Source: Nostoc calcicola FACHB-3891 (GTDB lineage Bacteria; Cyanobacteriota; Cyanobacteriia; Cyanobacteriales; Nostocaceae). From it: DNA of 64,000 nt. Below are positions 47,525 to 56,726 of the stretch, piece by piece. Both the position numbers and the translations under genes were made by a program. How positions within the stretch are numbered: position 1 is the first letter of the stretch; every line of letters starts with the position of its first letter. The notes under the pieces were generated by a model that did not search any database, was not told the DNA's origin, and saw nothing but the letters and a program-made list of their open reading frames with translations. The stretch covers positions 62,001-126,000 of the forward strand of contig NZ_JACJRQ010000004.1 in NCBI RefSeq assembly GCF_014697355.1. The letters run 5' to 3'.

Positions 47525-48496
47525 ATGATGAAAATATTGGTGTTCGTAATTTTGGCGGTGGTTGTGGGATTGTTTGTGCTGTTAGAGATAGGATTGCGAT
47601 CGCTCTTTGGCTTTGGTAATCCCCTGATTTATGTTGGTGATGAGCAAATTGGTTATTTGTTGGCTCCTAATCAGCGTACCCGGCGCTTTGGTAATCGCAT
47701 TGAAATTAATCAGTATTCTATGCGAGGTAGTCCCATTGCAAAGACACCTGCACCTTCGACCCTGCGAGTCCTACTGTTAGGTGATTCTATTGCTAATGGT
47801 GGCTGGTGGACAGATCAAACTAATACAATATCCAGCTTGATGATGCGTTCTTTGGCATCAGCAACTAACAGTAATTATCAGGAAGTAGAAGTGCTAAATG
47901 CATCAGCTAATTCTTGGAGTCCAAGGAACGAATTAGCTTATTTAGAGAAGTTTAGCACTTTTAACGCGCAAGTAATAATATTACTAATTAATACAGATGA
48001 TTTGTTTGGAACTCCTCCGACTTCTTTGCCAGTGGGACGCGATCGCAACTATCCAGATAGTAAACCACCCTTGGCATTAGTGGAAGTCTGGCAGCGTTAT
48101 CTGACGAAGCAAAAGCCGATTCCGGAGTTGAAAGCAGTGCAGAATGAAGCAGGCGATCGCGTGGGGATTAATCTGGAGGCGATCGGTAAAATTCAAGCGC
48201 TGACTCGCCAAACCAACAGTGAATTTTTGCTTGTCATGACACCCTTGCTGCGAGAAATTGGCAAACCAGGTTCCCGCGATTATGAAATTCAAGCACGCCA
48301 ACGCTTGAGCGATTTTACTAAAGCGCAGCAAATTAACTATATCGATTTTTTACCGATATTTAATTCAAATACTGATGCGAAAGGTTTGTTTCACGACCAC
48401 ATTCACCTTAACTTGCAAGGGAATAAATTTGTGAGTGAAGTTATAGAGCGATCGCTTTTACAAATCTTAAACCAGTCTCATACTAATTCTTTATGA
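47525..48496 (+). CDS. SGNH/GDSL-type hydrolase
   Basis: 323 residues, ATG at 47525 (or 47528). One N-terminal hydrophobic helix (ILVFVILAVVVGLFVLLEIG), so membrane-anchored with the catalytic part outside. SGNH blocks: VLLLGDSIANGG with the nucleophile Ser (about 84), VLNASANSW, and the C-terminal HDHIHLNLQGNKFVSE with the Asp-His pair. Predicted esterase or acetyl-transfer-related enzyme acting on surface polysaccharide or lipids; substrate unknown. Short ATGAGGGAG repeats precede it (47440-47500). Confidence 0.85.
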   Translation: MMKILVFVILAVVVGLFVLLEIGLRSLFGFGNPLIYVGDEQIGYLLAPNQRTRRFGNRIEINQYSMRGSPIAKTPAPSTLRVLLLGDSIANGGWWTDQTNTISSLMMRSLASATNSNYQEVEVLNASANSWSPRNELAYLEKFSTFNAQVIILLINTDDLFGTPPTSLPVGRDRNYPDSKPPLALVEVWQRYLTKQKPIPELKAVQNEAGDRVGINLEAIGKIQALTRQTNSEFLLVMTPLLREIGKPGSRDYEIQARQRLSDFTKAQQINYIDFLPIFNSNTDAKGLFHDHIHLNLQGNKFVSEVIERSLLQILNQSHTNSL

Positions 48497-48536
48497 AGAT
48501 GCGCCTAATTATCTACATAGCCAATTATCCTTAAAA

Positions 48537-48583
48537 AACCTCCGCGTACCTTTGCGTTAACCTCCGCGTACCTTTGCGTTAAA
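48537..48583. repeat. Direct repeat, two copies
   Basis: ACCTCCGCGTACCTTTGCGTT occurs as two adjacent copies (core CCGCGTACCTTTGCGTTA), followed by a run of A. Confidence 0.75.
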
Positions 48584-48619
48584 AAAAGCTAACATTTGGC
48601 ACAGCTTCATAAGTCCCTT

Positions 48620-49234
48620 TTACATTTCTCGAATCCAAAGTGCCAGTCCTCCGCCACGCCCACGAGCTGCAATGAAATCTTTTGTAACTAAAAAGAAAGC
48701 AAAAAAAGGTAATTTAGCTATGGGCTGGCTATAAAAATCCTCCGACTGGACTTTACCAGAGCGAATCTGTTTGTTGTACACAACACGACCGAACAGACTG
48801 ATGAGCATATGATTAAAGTCAAATGCCAATAAATTTTTCTTACCCATGTATTGTACTGGTCCGGTAAGCTTTAACAAAATAGGGAATAATTCAACCTGAT
48901 TAGCAATTTCGCCTTTAGTTGAATCCTGTTCTAAATTGGCACTAAAGGAAATATGAATTGGTACAAATTTGGGCACATACAAACCCTTACCTAATACAAT
49001 TCCTCCTCGTTCCCTAACTTTTTTTGTACCAGTAGCAAAGCAAAGCCGCCATTTTCCCAGAAGAGACTCAAAGGCATAGTTTAGGCGTTGTTGCTTGGCA
49101 GCTTTTTCTGCTTGTAATAACGCATTTACTAATATTTCAGCACTAGGACGTGTGTTTTTTTGTCCTCGATACGCAGCCGCAGCTTGGGATAGTACGGTTA
49201 CAAATTCAGTTGTAGATGTCAAATCAACTGTCAT
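48620..49234 (-). CDS. PAP/fibrillin-like conserved cyanobacterial protein
   Basis: 204 residues, ATG at 49234. A helical N-terminal part (residues 1-55) precedes a beta-barrel: AFESLLGKWRLCFATGTKK, GKGLYVPKFVPIHISF, ANQVELFPILLKLTGPVQY, LAFDFNHMLISLFGRVVY. L-x-G-x-W-x-L-x-F-A/T is the opening of plastid lipid-associated (fibrillin) proteins, which bind lipids or protect thylakoids in plants; the remaining similarity is weak. No membrane span. Monocistronic by spacing. Confidence 0.6.
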   Translation of the reverse strand: MTVDLTSTTEFVTVLSQAAAAYRGQKNTRPSAEILVNALLQAEKAAKQQRLNYAFESLLGKWRLCFATGTKKVRERGGIVLGKGLYVPKFVPIHISFSANLEQDSTKGEIANQVELFPILLKLTGPVQYMGKKNLLAFDFNHMLISLFGRVVYNKQIRSGKVQSEDFYSQPIAKLPFFAFFLVTKDFIAARGRGGGLALWIREM

Positions 49235-49297
49235 GAGGGCTGAACAATTTTTTGTGATATTTAAAAAGTGCGTAGTTTACCGACGTAGGCATCGCTT

Positions 49298-49660
49298 CTA
49301 CCCTAAAGTTAGCAATCCTGCTGGAAAATCTACGACTAGCCGTCGAGTTCTTAGCCAAGGTAATCCTAATATAATTTCCCTGAATTCAGAACCAGCAATG
49401 GCTTCCACAGTAAACTCCTGTGCATCTAATACTACTGTTGCCAAATAGCTATTAAAAGATGCTTCACCCATTCCCGTTACTACATCCCGCCCACTTAAAA
49501 ATGGCCACTCTAGAAACTCTAAATCCTGGTCGTTAATTGGCAGCCACTCTGTATAACCTGTATCAAATAACGCCGTGACTGGTAAAGTTTCACCATTGGC
49601 AGCAATTAACTCAATCTCAAAAAATAACTGACCAATCTCATCAAACTCACCTTGGATCAT
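49298..49660 (-). CDS. Retropepsin-like aspartic protease domain protein
   Basis: 120 residues, ATG at 49660. A clan AA aspartyl protease fold: VTALFDTGYTEWLPI with the catalytic DTG, the flap region ATVVLDAQEFTVEA, and ILGLPWLRTRRLVVDF near the end. Single-domain proteins like this act as dimers. Its start overlaps the stop of the gene at 49657-49962 (ATGA), so the two are translated together. The pair is common in filamentous cyanobacteria; the target is unknown. Confidence 0.8.
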   Translation of the reverse strand: MIQGEFDEIGQLFFEIELIAANGETLPVTALFDTGYTEWLPINDQDLEFLEWPFLSGRDVVTGMGEASFNSYLATVVLDAQEFTVEAIAGSEFREIILGLPWLRTRRLVVDFPAGLLTLG

Positions 49661-49962
49661 ATCCGACCACAGACCCCAGTTTCATTCAGCCGGAAAGTGA
49701 AAAATCTTGCCTGTGGGTGTTTTTCACGGGCTTTCTGAACAGCTACTAAGCTATCTGAATCGATAAAGTAGTCCTCACTGTCTGGTTCAATAACGATGAA
49801 CCAGTTATGGTGCTTGTCGATTAACTCTGGGCGGAGTCTTTCAAAAATCGGGCGACAACGCTGGCGAAAAGCTTTTAGTTCAGCTTGGCGTTTGGCTTGT
49901 TCTTCAACAGAAATAGTCCGTTCTGGAAATAATCTGCCTCGATGAGAATTGAGTTGTGTCAT
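49657..49962 (-). CDS. Small hypothetical protein coupled to the retropepsin-like gene
   Basis: 101 residues from the ATG at 49962 (AGGAAAT upstream); the frame goes on to 50013. Charged helical N-terminal part (SVEEQAKRQAELKAFRQRCRPIFERL), then HHNWFIVIEPDSEDYFIDSD and ARFFTFRLNETGVCGRI. It overlaps the next gene by 4 bp, which suggests that the two proteins work together. Family not named by me. Confidence 0.7.
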   Translation of the reverse strand: MTQLNSHRGRLFPERTISVEEQAKRQAELKAFRQRCRPIFERLRPELIDKHHNWFIVIEPDSEDYFIDSDSLVAVQKAREKHPQARFFTFRLNETGVCGRI

Positions 49963-50051
49963 CACTTTGATTTCCTGAGATTCTGTATCCAATATACCAG
50001 CAATAAATACCAAACAATAGCATAGGTATCTACCACTATTGCATTGATATT

Positions 50052-50181
50052 AGAAGTGCGATCGCTGTTTGGGTTGGATGAGAATTGAAAGTGCGATCGC
50101 TGTTTGGGTTGGATGGGAATTGGAAGTGCGATCGCTCTTTGGTTTTTGAGGGAATTGGGAAGTGCGATCGCTGTTTCTGCT
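50052..50181. repeat. Four tandem copies of a 35-bp unit centred on HIP1
   Basis: GTGCGATCGCT recurs at 50056, 50091, 50126 and 50162, with GTTTGGGTTGGATG(A/G)GAATT between. The intervals are near-copies of one another rather than different spacers. It lies directly after the CRISPR effector operon. Confidence 0.85.
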
Positions 50182-50193
50182 TAATCTCAGATA

Positions 50194-52446
50194 TTATTCA
50201 ACTCTTTTTACTTTCCTAACATTTGTACCTTGACATCTTTCAATCTTTACTTTGACCATATCTCCCACAGCAAGGCTCACTTCTTGCTTATTAACTTCTT
50301 CTTTTGATGGACAATCAGAACCTTGAATTTCATAGGTGATAGTGGTCTTCAATTTTGTTTTTTTACCATCTGGAACTTGTTGGCGGTCAATTTTAATAAC
50401 AGTACCTTCAACAACTTGACCTTCTGTAAACTCTTCAGATGGTAAAATTTCTTTAATTACCTGTAAAGGTGTGGGTAAAACTCGCCTTTCTTTATATTCG
50501 TTCGGATCATTTCCAATACAAGGCGCTTTCTTGCGCTCAATCTCCATATATCTTGTTTGTTCTAGGTAATCTGATGAAGGATTTTCGTCCCAGGTCAACA
50601 TAGCCAATAACATTTGGATTCTGGGTATTTGAGTAAACTTTCTTACTTTCTCGTAAATTCCCGCTTGCGTCAGTTGAGATAGGATATATTCCTCAAAATT
50701 ATCTTTGTATTTAGACGATTTTTCTACTGTTTCTGGAATATACCAGCTATGATCATCAAATAATTTAGTATATCTATCTTTTCTTTGACTCAAATAAAGC
50801 TCATGGTTAATTTTGACAGCACCCATACCCAAAGGCTTACCCATTCCTAAAGACAGCCGATATTTGCTATCTTGAGCGATATCAATTACCCACATTAAAG
50901 CACCTAGTTCAACACTACTTAAGTTTTCAAAATGAATAGTAAACTCAAAATTTACTCCAGGTTTAATTGGTTTTAATTGAGTAAGCTGAGTGTCTGAAGC
51001 TTCATCAGGATTTGGATGTTTAATTTCTGGGTTGCTTCCCTTATGCCAGTAAAGTTTATGTCCTCGAATCACAGTATCTTTAATTGGCTCACTAGCATAG
51101 TGTTTTAAATATTTCTTTTCAGCATTAATTTCATCGGGCTGAACTAAATAGTGTTGAAATGTTGTAGGTTTAGGGTTTGTAAGAATCTTAGGTGTAATTG
51201 GATGACTTTCTAGCCAAATATCATTATTATTTGCTTGACATTGTGCGTTAGTAATAAAAACTCTACCAGCACGACTTTGTTCTACCTCTTTAGGTTGTTT
51301 TTCTTGTTTTACAAAACCAAAGATTGCATCAGCAATGTCAATAATTGAAAATTTCCGTAAATTGGGAGGAATAAAATCAATAGCCGATGCTGTTTTTGGA
51401 TTTCCTTTGGGATAATATGGGATGCGAAAGTTAGGACTTTGCCCAAATAATTTTACTGGTTGCCCTGGTTGAGGTTCACAGTAAAAAATAGCACGTCCAT
51501 GTTTGATCACACCCATTTCTGAGTCGAATGGTGGTTCTTGTTTTTGAAATGGTGTTAATGAATTTTTATAATCTTGGATAGCATTATCATCAACGGGTAT
51601 CAATGCTAAGTCAGGATCTGGTTCTCTAATCAGACAATGATTTTTACGTTTTACTTCATCTGGTAGTACTGTTGCTCCTTCTAGCATATTACCACTAGTT
51701 AGTAAAACGCCATTATAATCATAAATCTGACTATTAGAACTGATTTTTTGAGCAAATTTACGACCATTGTTAGTTTGTATATCCTCAAAACTGATATTAA
51801 TAAAATACTGAGGTTTATACTGAAGCTTATGATCTGATATATTTTCGATAGCAATATATCCAGAAAATTTAGATTTAATAACTGTTTTTTCTTTAATCCA
51901 AACAAATGGATAATTATCAATAGTTTTTGCAGGACGTATAAACAATTTATCTCCTTGTTTTTGAAGATAACCAGCCTTTACATTTTTACCTTGCTTGCCT
52001 AGATAATTTACATATTCATCTTTCAAAGGATCATCTTTCTCTGCTGCTACCGCACGAAAGAAAAACTTTTGAGCATCAGAAACTTTATCAAGTTTACTAA
52101 AGCTAACAATTTCAACTAAATTCCGCAGCATTCCCCGCAAGCTACTACCAGGAATAACAGGTTTTGTATATTTTTCCAAAGGATTGGTGTAAAAAAAATC
52201 TGGTAAATCTTTTGATTCTGCACCGCATTCAAATTCTTCCTTTGTTAATCCACAGCGAATATAAAGCGGTGATTCAGTGGTTAAAGTACATTCAATCCTG
52301 CCAGTATACCGATTTTCGCAATAGCGGTTTTCTTTTGGTAGAGATTCTGGTGATACTTCAACAACTTTTTCGGGTAATTCTACAAAATTATAAGGAGCGA
52401 TCGCTTTACGATCATCTGGGACTTTAGAAATATGCTTAGGATTCAT
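50194..52446 (-). CDS. Type III-D RAMP protein, TIGR03986 family (Cas7 with insertion)
   Basis: 750 residues, ATG at 52446. The N-terminal part is a Cas7-type RAMP fold: TGRIECTLTTESPLYIRCG, then TKPVIPGSSLRGMLRNLVE (the G-S-S-L-x-G-x-x-R motif). A long insertion (about residues 120-480) separates it from the second half, which has SLGMGKPLGMGAVKI, the Gly-rich loop. Residues about 665-750 (EGQVVEGTVIKI ... AVGDMVKVKIERC) look like an OB-type RNA-binding fold. In the III-Dv complex the equivalent large Cas7-insertion subunit sits at one end of the Cas7 backbone. Last gene of the operon; its start overlaps the Csx19 stop by 4 bp. Confidence 0.85.
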   Translation of the reverse strand: MNPKHISKVPDDRKAIAPYNFVELPEKVVEVSPESLPKENRYCENRYTGRIECTLTTESPLYIRCGLTKEEFECGAESKDLPDFFYTNPLEKYTKPVIPGSSLRGMLRNLVEIVSFSKLDKVSDAQKFFFRAVAAEKDDPLKDEYVNYLGKQGKNVKAGYLQKQGDKLFIRPAKTIDNYPFVWIKEKTVIKSKFSGYIAIENISDHKLQYKPQYFINISFEDIQTNNGRKFAQKISSNSQIYDYNGVLLTSGNMLEGATVLPDEVKRKNHCLIREPDPDLALIPVDDNAIQDYKNSLTPFQKQEPPFDSEMGVIKHGRAIFYCEPQPGQPVKLFGQSPNFRIPYYPKGNPKTASAIDFIPPNLRKFSIIDIADAIFGFVKQEKQPKEVEQSRAGRVFITNAQCQANNNDIWLESHPITPKILTNPKPTTFQHYLVQPDEINAEKKYLKHYASEPIKDTVIRGHKLYWHKGSNPEIKHPNPDEASDTQLTQLKPIKPGVNFEFTIHFENLSSVELGALMWVIDIAQDSKYRLSLGMGKPLGMGAVKINHELYLSQRKDRYTKLFDDHSWYIPETVEKSSKYKDNFEEYILSQLTQAGIYEKVRKFTQIPRIQMLLAMLTWDENPSSDYLEQTRYMEIERKKAPCIGNDPNEYKERRVLPTPLQVIKEILPSEEFTEGQVVEGTVIKIDRQQVPDGKKTKLKTTITYEIQGSDCPSKEEVNKQEVSLAVGDMVKVKIERCQGTNVRKVKRVE

Positions 52447-53006
52447 TTTTTAATCTCCTTAAAAGTAGTTAAGTTAACTAGACGACTTAGATCAATTCGA
52501 GCTACACCCGAATCATCGTAATCAATATAGTGATGAACACTTAAACGCAAAGGGCGATATAATTTTTGATTCTTATCAAATTCAATATCAGTTAAAGGTA
52601 CCGCATGACGTAAACCTTGCGAACCATCTGAGACTAAAGTAAAATAACCACAAATTTTATCTGCTTGTGTTCCCCAAAGAATATGATTTTCGGGAATAAA
52701 TTCTGTATCCTTTTGATCTTGAATTAAACGAGCTTTAAAACCCTCATCAGTCTGCCAAAGCATCACTTCTGATGTTTCACCAAAAGCCCGACATTGTTGC
52801 AAAGTAAAAAGACGTAATTCAGGTAAAAAATCAAATACACCATCTGCGGTTAATAATTTACCATCTTTAAATTTTCCCCAAATCACTCCATCTTCTGCGT
52901 GAGCTAACAAAAACTTTAATTGATATTCTTCAGCTTGTTTCTCTAACCATTCACTTATATCTAAATTGGTTGAAATATCTAAAGGCTTACGTATTGGTTT
53001 ATTCAA
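52443..53006 (-). CDS. csx19: Type III-D CRISPR-associated protein Csx19 (TIGR03984)
   Basis: 187 residues, ATG at 53006. Recognised by the pattern WLEKQAEEYQLKFLLAHAEDGVIWGK (given in part as FLLAHAEDGVIWG), RLFTLQQCRAFG, FLPELRLF, ENHILWGTQ, and the end RLSVHHYIDYDDSGVARIDLSRL. Csx19 is a small, non-RAMP subunit found only in III-D-type effectors and held on the side of the III-Dv complex near Cas10. Overlaps both neighbours by 4 bp. No catalytic motif. Confidence 0.85.
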   Translation of the reverse strand: MNKPIRKPLDISTNLDISEWLEKQAEEYQLKFLLAHAEDGVIWGKFKDGKLLTADGVFDFLPELRLFTLQQCRAFGETSEVMLWQTDEGFKARLIQDQKDTEFIPENHILWGTQADKICGYFTLVSDGSQGLRHAVPLTDIEFDKNQKLYRPLRLSVHHYIDYDDSGVARIDLSRLVNLTTFKEIKK

Positions 53007-54424
53007 GCAGCTACCTCCTCATTTAATGCATCAACAAACTTTTCTAAATCTTCAGCATTATCTATAATCAAAGGTTCATTTTTTGAAGCTTGGGTAATAT
53101 TCCAAATTTTATTTTCTGAAGCTAAAGTAATTTTTGCCTCTTTACCCTGTAATCTTCCCCTTCCAATACTACTCGTACCACCAACAGGTAAATCTCCAGT
53201 CCATAAGTCTTTAATTAACAATAGTAACAAACCAATTTCATGAGATTTCGGTTGACGTAATTCCAATTCCAGCTTCAACTCTGTTTTATCGCTCCCAAAA
53301 ATTGGTTGTTCATTAAATAATGCACCATGCAAAGCACCACCTGTAAAACGGTCAATAGCTATGCGATTTTGTACCAAATCGTTAGTTTCTTTAATGACAC
53401 TTTCATGAACAATTAAACGACTTGCTTTTGCTTTCTTAGTTTTATCCTTGCTGAAATCAACACCAAATATTTCATCAATAATACTTGTATTTTTGTGGAG
53501 AGTATTAACAATTCGTTCTGCACGATGACGTAATACCCCCGCTAAACTTGTACCAGATAACACTGGTTGAAGCTCTCCATCCCGTCGAGATTTGAGGTGT
53601 ACTACGTCCGGTGCTTTATCACTGGATGCTTGGCCAGAACGAATTAATAGAGGGGTAGCAAGGGTGAATGTGGCGTTAATAGTTAGGCGATCGCGCTTAT
53701 CTTCTTTTTCATCCAAAAACAAACCTAAAGCTTTTTCAATTGATTCATGAGTTGGATGATTAGGTAACAAACCTGGTTGCCAATGCTCAAAATTTAACCA
53801 ACCTAGTCGTTCATCAGGTTTTCGCAAGTCAAATTCCCACACTTGCCATTCTGTTACATGACAGCGACCAAAACCACGATGCTTTTTCATACCAATTGAA
53901 ATTGCACCACTTTCTAAGCCTTTGAGAACAGTAACTAATTCTTTAACTAATTGCTCTCGATTAGTTTCTATCAATAACTCAAAGCAAAGGTGAAATTGTG
54001 TTGCAGCTTCTATGAATTCTAAATCATATTTTGCTTTTGGTTCAGCAGTTCTAGTAATACTATTAATTTTTAATCCGTCTCGTAATTCAGCTTGAATTAG
54101 TTCCGTACTTAGTGCGTCATTTACAACTAACAGACTTTGATCGCCATCTTCATCACTACGCTGACCACCAAATAACAATGATTCTTCTAAATTTTCATAA
54201 CTATTCTGATATTCTCGCAAATAATTTCTTAATCCACCTGCAATAGATGAACCCATTAATAAAGCTTTATTTTCTATACTGTCACGTAATATTTTTAAAT
54301 CAATATCACTATCATTGTCACCACTTCCTAAACAAATTGGAGTATCTAGTACTAAAGTTCCATGTACAATAATACGTTTATTAATTTGGCGTTGGTTACG
54401 GTTTATAATACGTCGATAAATCAT
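53003..54424 (-). CDS. Fused double Cas7 (Cas7-2x type) RAMP protein
   Basis: 473 residues, ATG at 54424. Two RAMP domains in one chain. Domain 1: HGTLVLDTPICLGSGDNDSD, ALLMGSSIAGGLRNYL, KKHRGFGRCHV. Domain 2: NATFTLATPLLIRSG, PVLSGTSLAGVLRHRAERI, NRIAIDRFTGGALHGALF, GGTSSIGRGRL. The acidic residues before each G-S/T-S-L motif (IDLKILRD and APDVVHLKSRRD) are at the place of the target-RNA-cleaving Asp of Csm3-like Cas7, so both halves may cut RNA (inference). Matches the Cas7-2x subunit of III-Dv in position and make-up. Start and stop overlap the neighbouring genes. Confidence 0.88.
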   Translation of the reverse strand: MIYRRIINRNQRQINKRIIVHGTLVLDTPICLGSGDNDSDIDLKILRDSIENKALLMGSSIAGGLRNYLREYQNSYENLEESLLFGGQRSDEDGDQSLLVVNDALSTELIQAELRDGLKINSITRTAEPKAKYDLEFIEAATQFHLCFELLIETNREQLVKELVTVLKGLESGAISIGMKKHRGFGRCHVTEWQVWEFDLRKPDERLGWLNFEHWQPGLLPNHPTHESIEKALGLFLDEKEDKRDRLTINATFTLATPLLIRSGQASSDKAPDVVHLKSRRDGELQPVLSGTSLAGVLRHRAERIVNTLHKNTSIIDEIFGVDFSKDKTKKAKASRLIVHESVIKETNDLVQNRIAIDRFTGGALHGALFNEQPIFGSDKTELKLELELRQPKSHEIGLLLLLIKDLWTGDLPVGGTSSIGRGRLQGKEAKITLASENKIWNITQASKNEPLIIDNAEDLEKFVDALNEEVAA

Positions 54425-56052
54425 TAGTTTTTCTCCTTAATTGCCTTTTTAGCTACTGCCATAATTAAGCGCAATGTATATTTTTCAACAAGTTTATTTG
54501 CTTTTGCAATTTCATCTGTAATATCGCGGTCTATTCCCGCAACTGTAACTGTTAAATATTGGGGATTACTAATCCAAGATCCAGGAGTCTGCAACCAATT
54601 ATCTAGTTGTTTTTTAAGATTATTTTTATTAATGAAAGATTTTTCAAACTGAGCTTTAGCATTTGCAGATAAATTATCCAGAAGTGAAATTACTAAATTG
54701 CAATCACCAGTTGATAATGCTTGTCTAGCTATTAACTGTAATCGAGATAATTGACTATTACTAATGTTTCCTTCTATTTTCAGGCATCCCATCTGTTTTT
54801 GTAAAGCTTGTTCTAGCTTTTGCTCTAGTAATCTGTCAGCCATTTTCCCAGCTAAATCACGAGATATATCAATTTTTAATCCTGGTTGATTAGATGATTT
54901 CTTATTAGGTAATAAAACCAGCTCTGATTTTTTTGTTAACCAATTAATAGCAATCCTACCAAATCCTTCAACCCTTCGTTCACCAATACCTTGATTTTCT
55001 AGTTGTTGAATTTGCTCTACAGTTATATCAATACCTTCAAAAACAAATACACTTCCTGCTGCTAATACTGGAACTTGAGGTAAAGGAAGTCCCCATTTAC
55101 GATTAAATCCACCAACTAAATTACTAGTAGCGTAGCTGAGTATATGTGCAAGTTCGACATTTAAGATTTTTTCTAGTTCCTTGGTCAATGGTGCTGGAAT
55201 TTTATGTGTATTAGATGGTGGTATCACCACATATTGTCCCCATTCATCACGTAAAATTAAATCACTTAATAGAGTGACTGTAAAATTTTCATTTTCAGTA
55301 CGGTTATTAGCTAAAATCCCAGTTTCATGCCAAAAATTTTCACACTTTAAATCTTCAATTTTTGTATGTCCATAGCCAGCACTTTGAGAACCACCAAGCC
55401 AAATATTTGGTGATACTTTTAGTAAAGTCTCTAATGAGCTTACATAACTTTCACTAGTACACAAAATAACAGCTTGAAAAGTTTGTCCAACATCAAGAGC
55501 TTCATATCGGAAAATTTCACCTTCTCCTTTTCGCTGGTTAGTTTTAGGGTCAAGTTTGATTTGAGTAGAGCGTCCTTTTTTGCGATCGCGTTGATTATGA
55601 ATATTAATTCGTCGTTTTTCTTTATAAAACCTTACTGAACCGCGCTCTTTTATCCAATATTGTTCACCCACAAATTTAGGTGTTTCTGGCTGATCTTCAT
55701 TTTTCTCAATACTAAAATCATAAACTGTAATCTGAGATGAATTATCACTTAATTCTGCGTCTTTATCTTTAAACCAAGACCGAGGTACAGGTAAAGTACG
55801 CTTTCCTTCCTGACTCAATAAATAACCATTTAAATAACAAGTGCTACTAGCATCAAAAAATAAGCGTTTAACTTCATCATTATTCAAATCTAGTTCTGAT
55901 ATTTGATGATGTTTCATATAACGCGCAATTATAGCTCCCCGAATCATGCTACCGGGAATGAAGCTATAGGATACATCACTATTTGGATCGCCTTGAAATG
56001 AAGTTGCGAGCAGTGGTTGTTGAGTATGCAATGAAAAAGTAATAGCTTTCAC
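54424..56052 (-). CDS. csx10: Csx10: Cas5-type RAMP protein with Cas11-like C-terminal helices
   Basis: 542 residues, ATG at 56052. N-terminal Csx10/Cas5 RAMP: ITFSLHTQQPLLATSFQGD, SYSFIPGSMIRGAIIARYM, WLGGSQSAGYGHTKI, and a second Gly-rich piece GERRVEGFGRIAINW at about 355-370. From about residue 395 the protein is fully helical (DLAGKMADRLLEQKLEQAL to the C-terminus), without RAMP motifs, resembling a small-subunit Cas11 domain. It would bind the crRNA 5' tag and line the target strand. In III-Dv the same parts are found behind a Cas7 domain in one Cas7-Cas5-Cas11 chain; here Cas7 is a separate gene that overlaps by ATGA (56049-56052). Confidence 0.85.
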   Translation of the reverse strand: MKAITFSLHTQQPLLATSFQGDPNSDVSYSFIPGSMIRGAIIARYMKHHQISELDLNNDEVKRLFFDASSTCYLNGYLLSQEGKRTLPVPRSWFKDKDAELSDNSSQITVYDFSIEKNEDQPETPKFVGEQYWIKERGSVRFYKEKRRINIHNQRDRKKGRSTQIKLDPKTNQRKGEGEIFRYEALDVGQTFQAVILCTSESYVSSLETLLKVSPNIWLGGSQSAGYGHTKIEDLKCENFWHETGILANNRTENENFTVTLLSDLILRDEWGQYVVIPPSNTHKIPAPLTKELEKILNVELAHILSYATSNLVGGFNRKWGLPLPQVPVLAAGSVFVFEGIDITVEQIQQLENQGIGERRVEGFGRIAINWLTKKSELVLLPNKKSSNQPGLKIDISRDLAGKMADRLLEQKLEQALQKQMGCLKIEGNISNSQLSRLQLIARQALSTGDCNLVISLLDNLSANAKAQFEKSFINKNNLKKQLDNWLQTPGSWISNPQYLTVTVAGIDRDITDEIAKANKLVEKYTLRLIMAVAKKAIKEKN

Positions 56053-56726
56053 TTATTTTCCCCTCGAATTGTTCCAAAAAAATTGACATAACGTTGTGTA
56101 ATTTCCTGTCCTAAATTATCGTGTAAAGTACATCTTACATATCCACGACCTCGATTGCGTCCACTTCCTATATGTCTTAGAGCTAACGTACCTACTGATA
56201 ATACAGATAGCATTTCATCATTAGGTGGTGTTTCAAATAGTAAATCAGCTTGGAATTTAAGTTGACGTATTACTACACGGAAAGAACGTAAACTTCCTTT
56301 TTCTGCTATTCCTGATTCAGCATTAATAGCAGTTTGACGGCGAATTGCAGTTAAGGAATCTAGAATTTGTTGAGGAGTTAAAGTTGGTTCTGGTTGTTTA
56401 ATTTGCCATGCTACAGCTTCACGTAAATCATTTGGTAAACAAGCATCTCCTACGTGCATTACACCAGTTGTTCCTAAAGTACTACCTGGCGTACCAAATA
56501 AAATACACGCGATATTTTCCCAATATAAACGAGTTTCATTAGGTGAAATTGTTGCTATTAAGTTATCACATTCTTCACTTAATAAACCTTTTAATGTACG
56601 TCCACGTAGGTAAGGAAAGCCAATAGAATCATGTTCTACTTCTTGGTCAATTAAACCAGCTATACCATCACCTCTACCAAAAGTAGAGTCACTCAATAAT
56701 TCAATTTTTAATTGATAGATAGTCAC
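56049..56726 (-). CDS. cas7: Cas7 (Csm3-like) RAMP subunit
   Basis: 225 residues, ATG at 56726, directly after the cas10 stop with no gap. One RAMP domain: IELLSDSTFGRGDGIAGLIDQE, FPYLRGRTLKGLLSEE, TAIRRQTAINAESGIAEKGSLR (the Cas7 thumb motif), and the Gly-rich loop ALRHIGSGRNRGRGYVRC. Asp27 (GLIDQEVEHD) lies where Csm3 proteins have the RNA-cleaving Asp, an inference from spacing. Its last codons overlap the csx10 start by 4 bp, so one frameshift or a stop loss would fuse the two into the III-Dv arrangement. Confidence 0.87.
   Translation of the reverse strand: MTIYQLKIELLSDSTFGRGDGIAGLIDQEVEHDSIGFPYLRGRTLKGLLSEECDNLIATISPNETRLYWENIACILFGTPGSTLGTTGVMHVGDACLPNDLREAVAWQIKQPEPTLTPQQILDSLTAIRRQTAINAESGIAEKGSLRSFRVVIRQLKFQADLLFETPPNDEMLSVLSVGTLALRHIGSGRNRGRGYVRCTLHDNLGQEITQRYVNFFGTIRGENK

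Noticed and set aside
50052..50181. Possible CRISPR array next to the cas operon
   Set aside because: The regular 35-bp period comes from whole-unit tandem repetition; the sequences between the HIP1 cores are near-identical, not different spacers.
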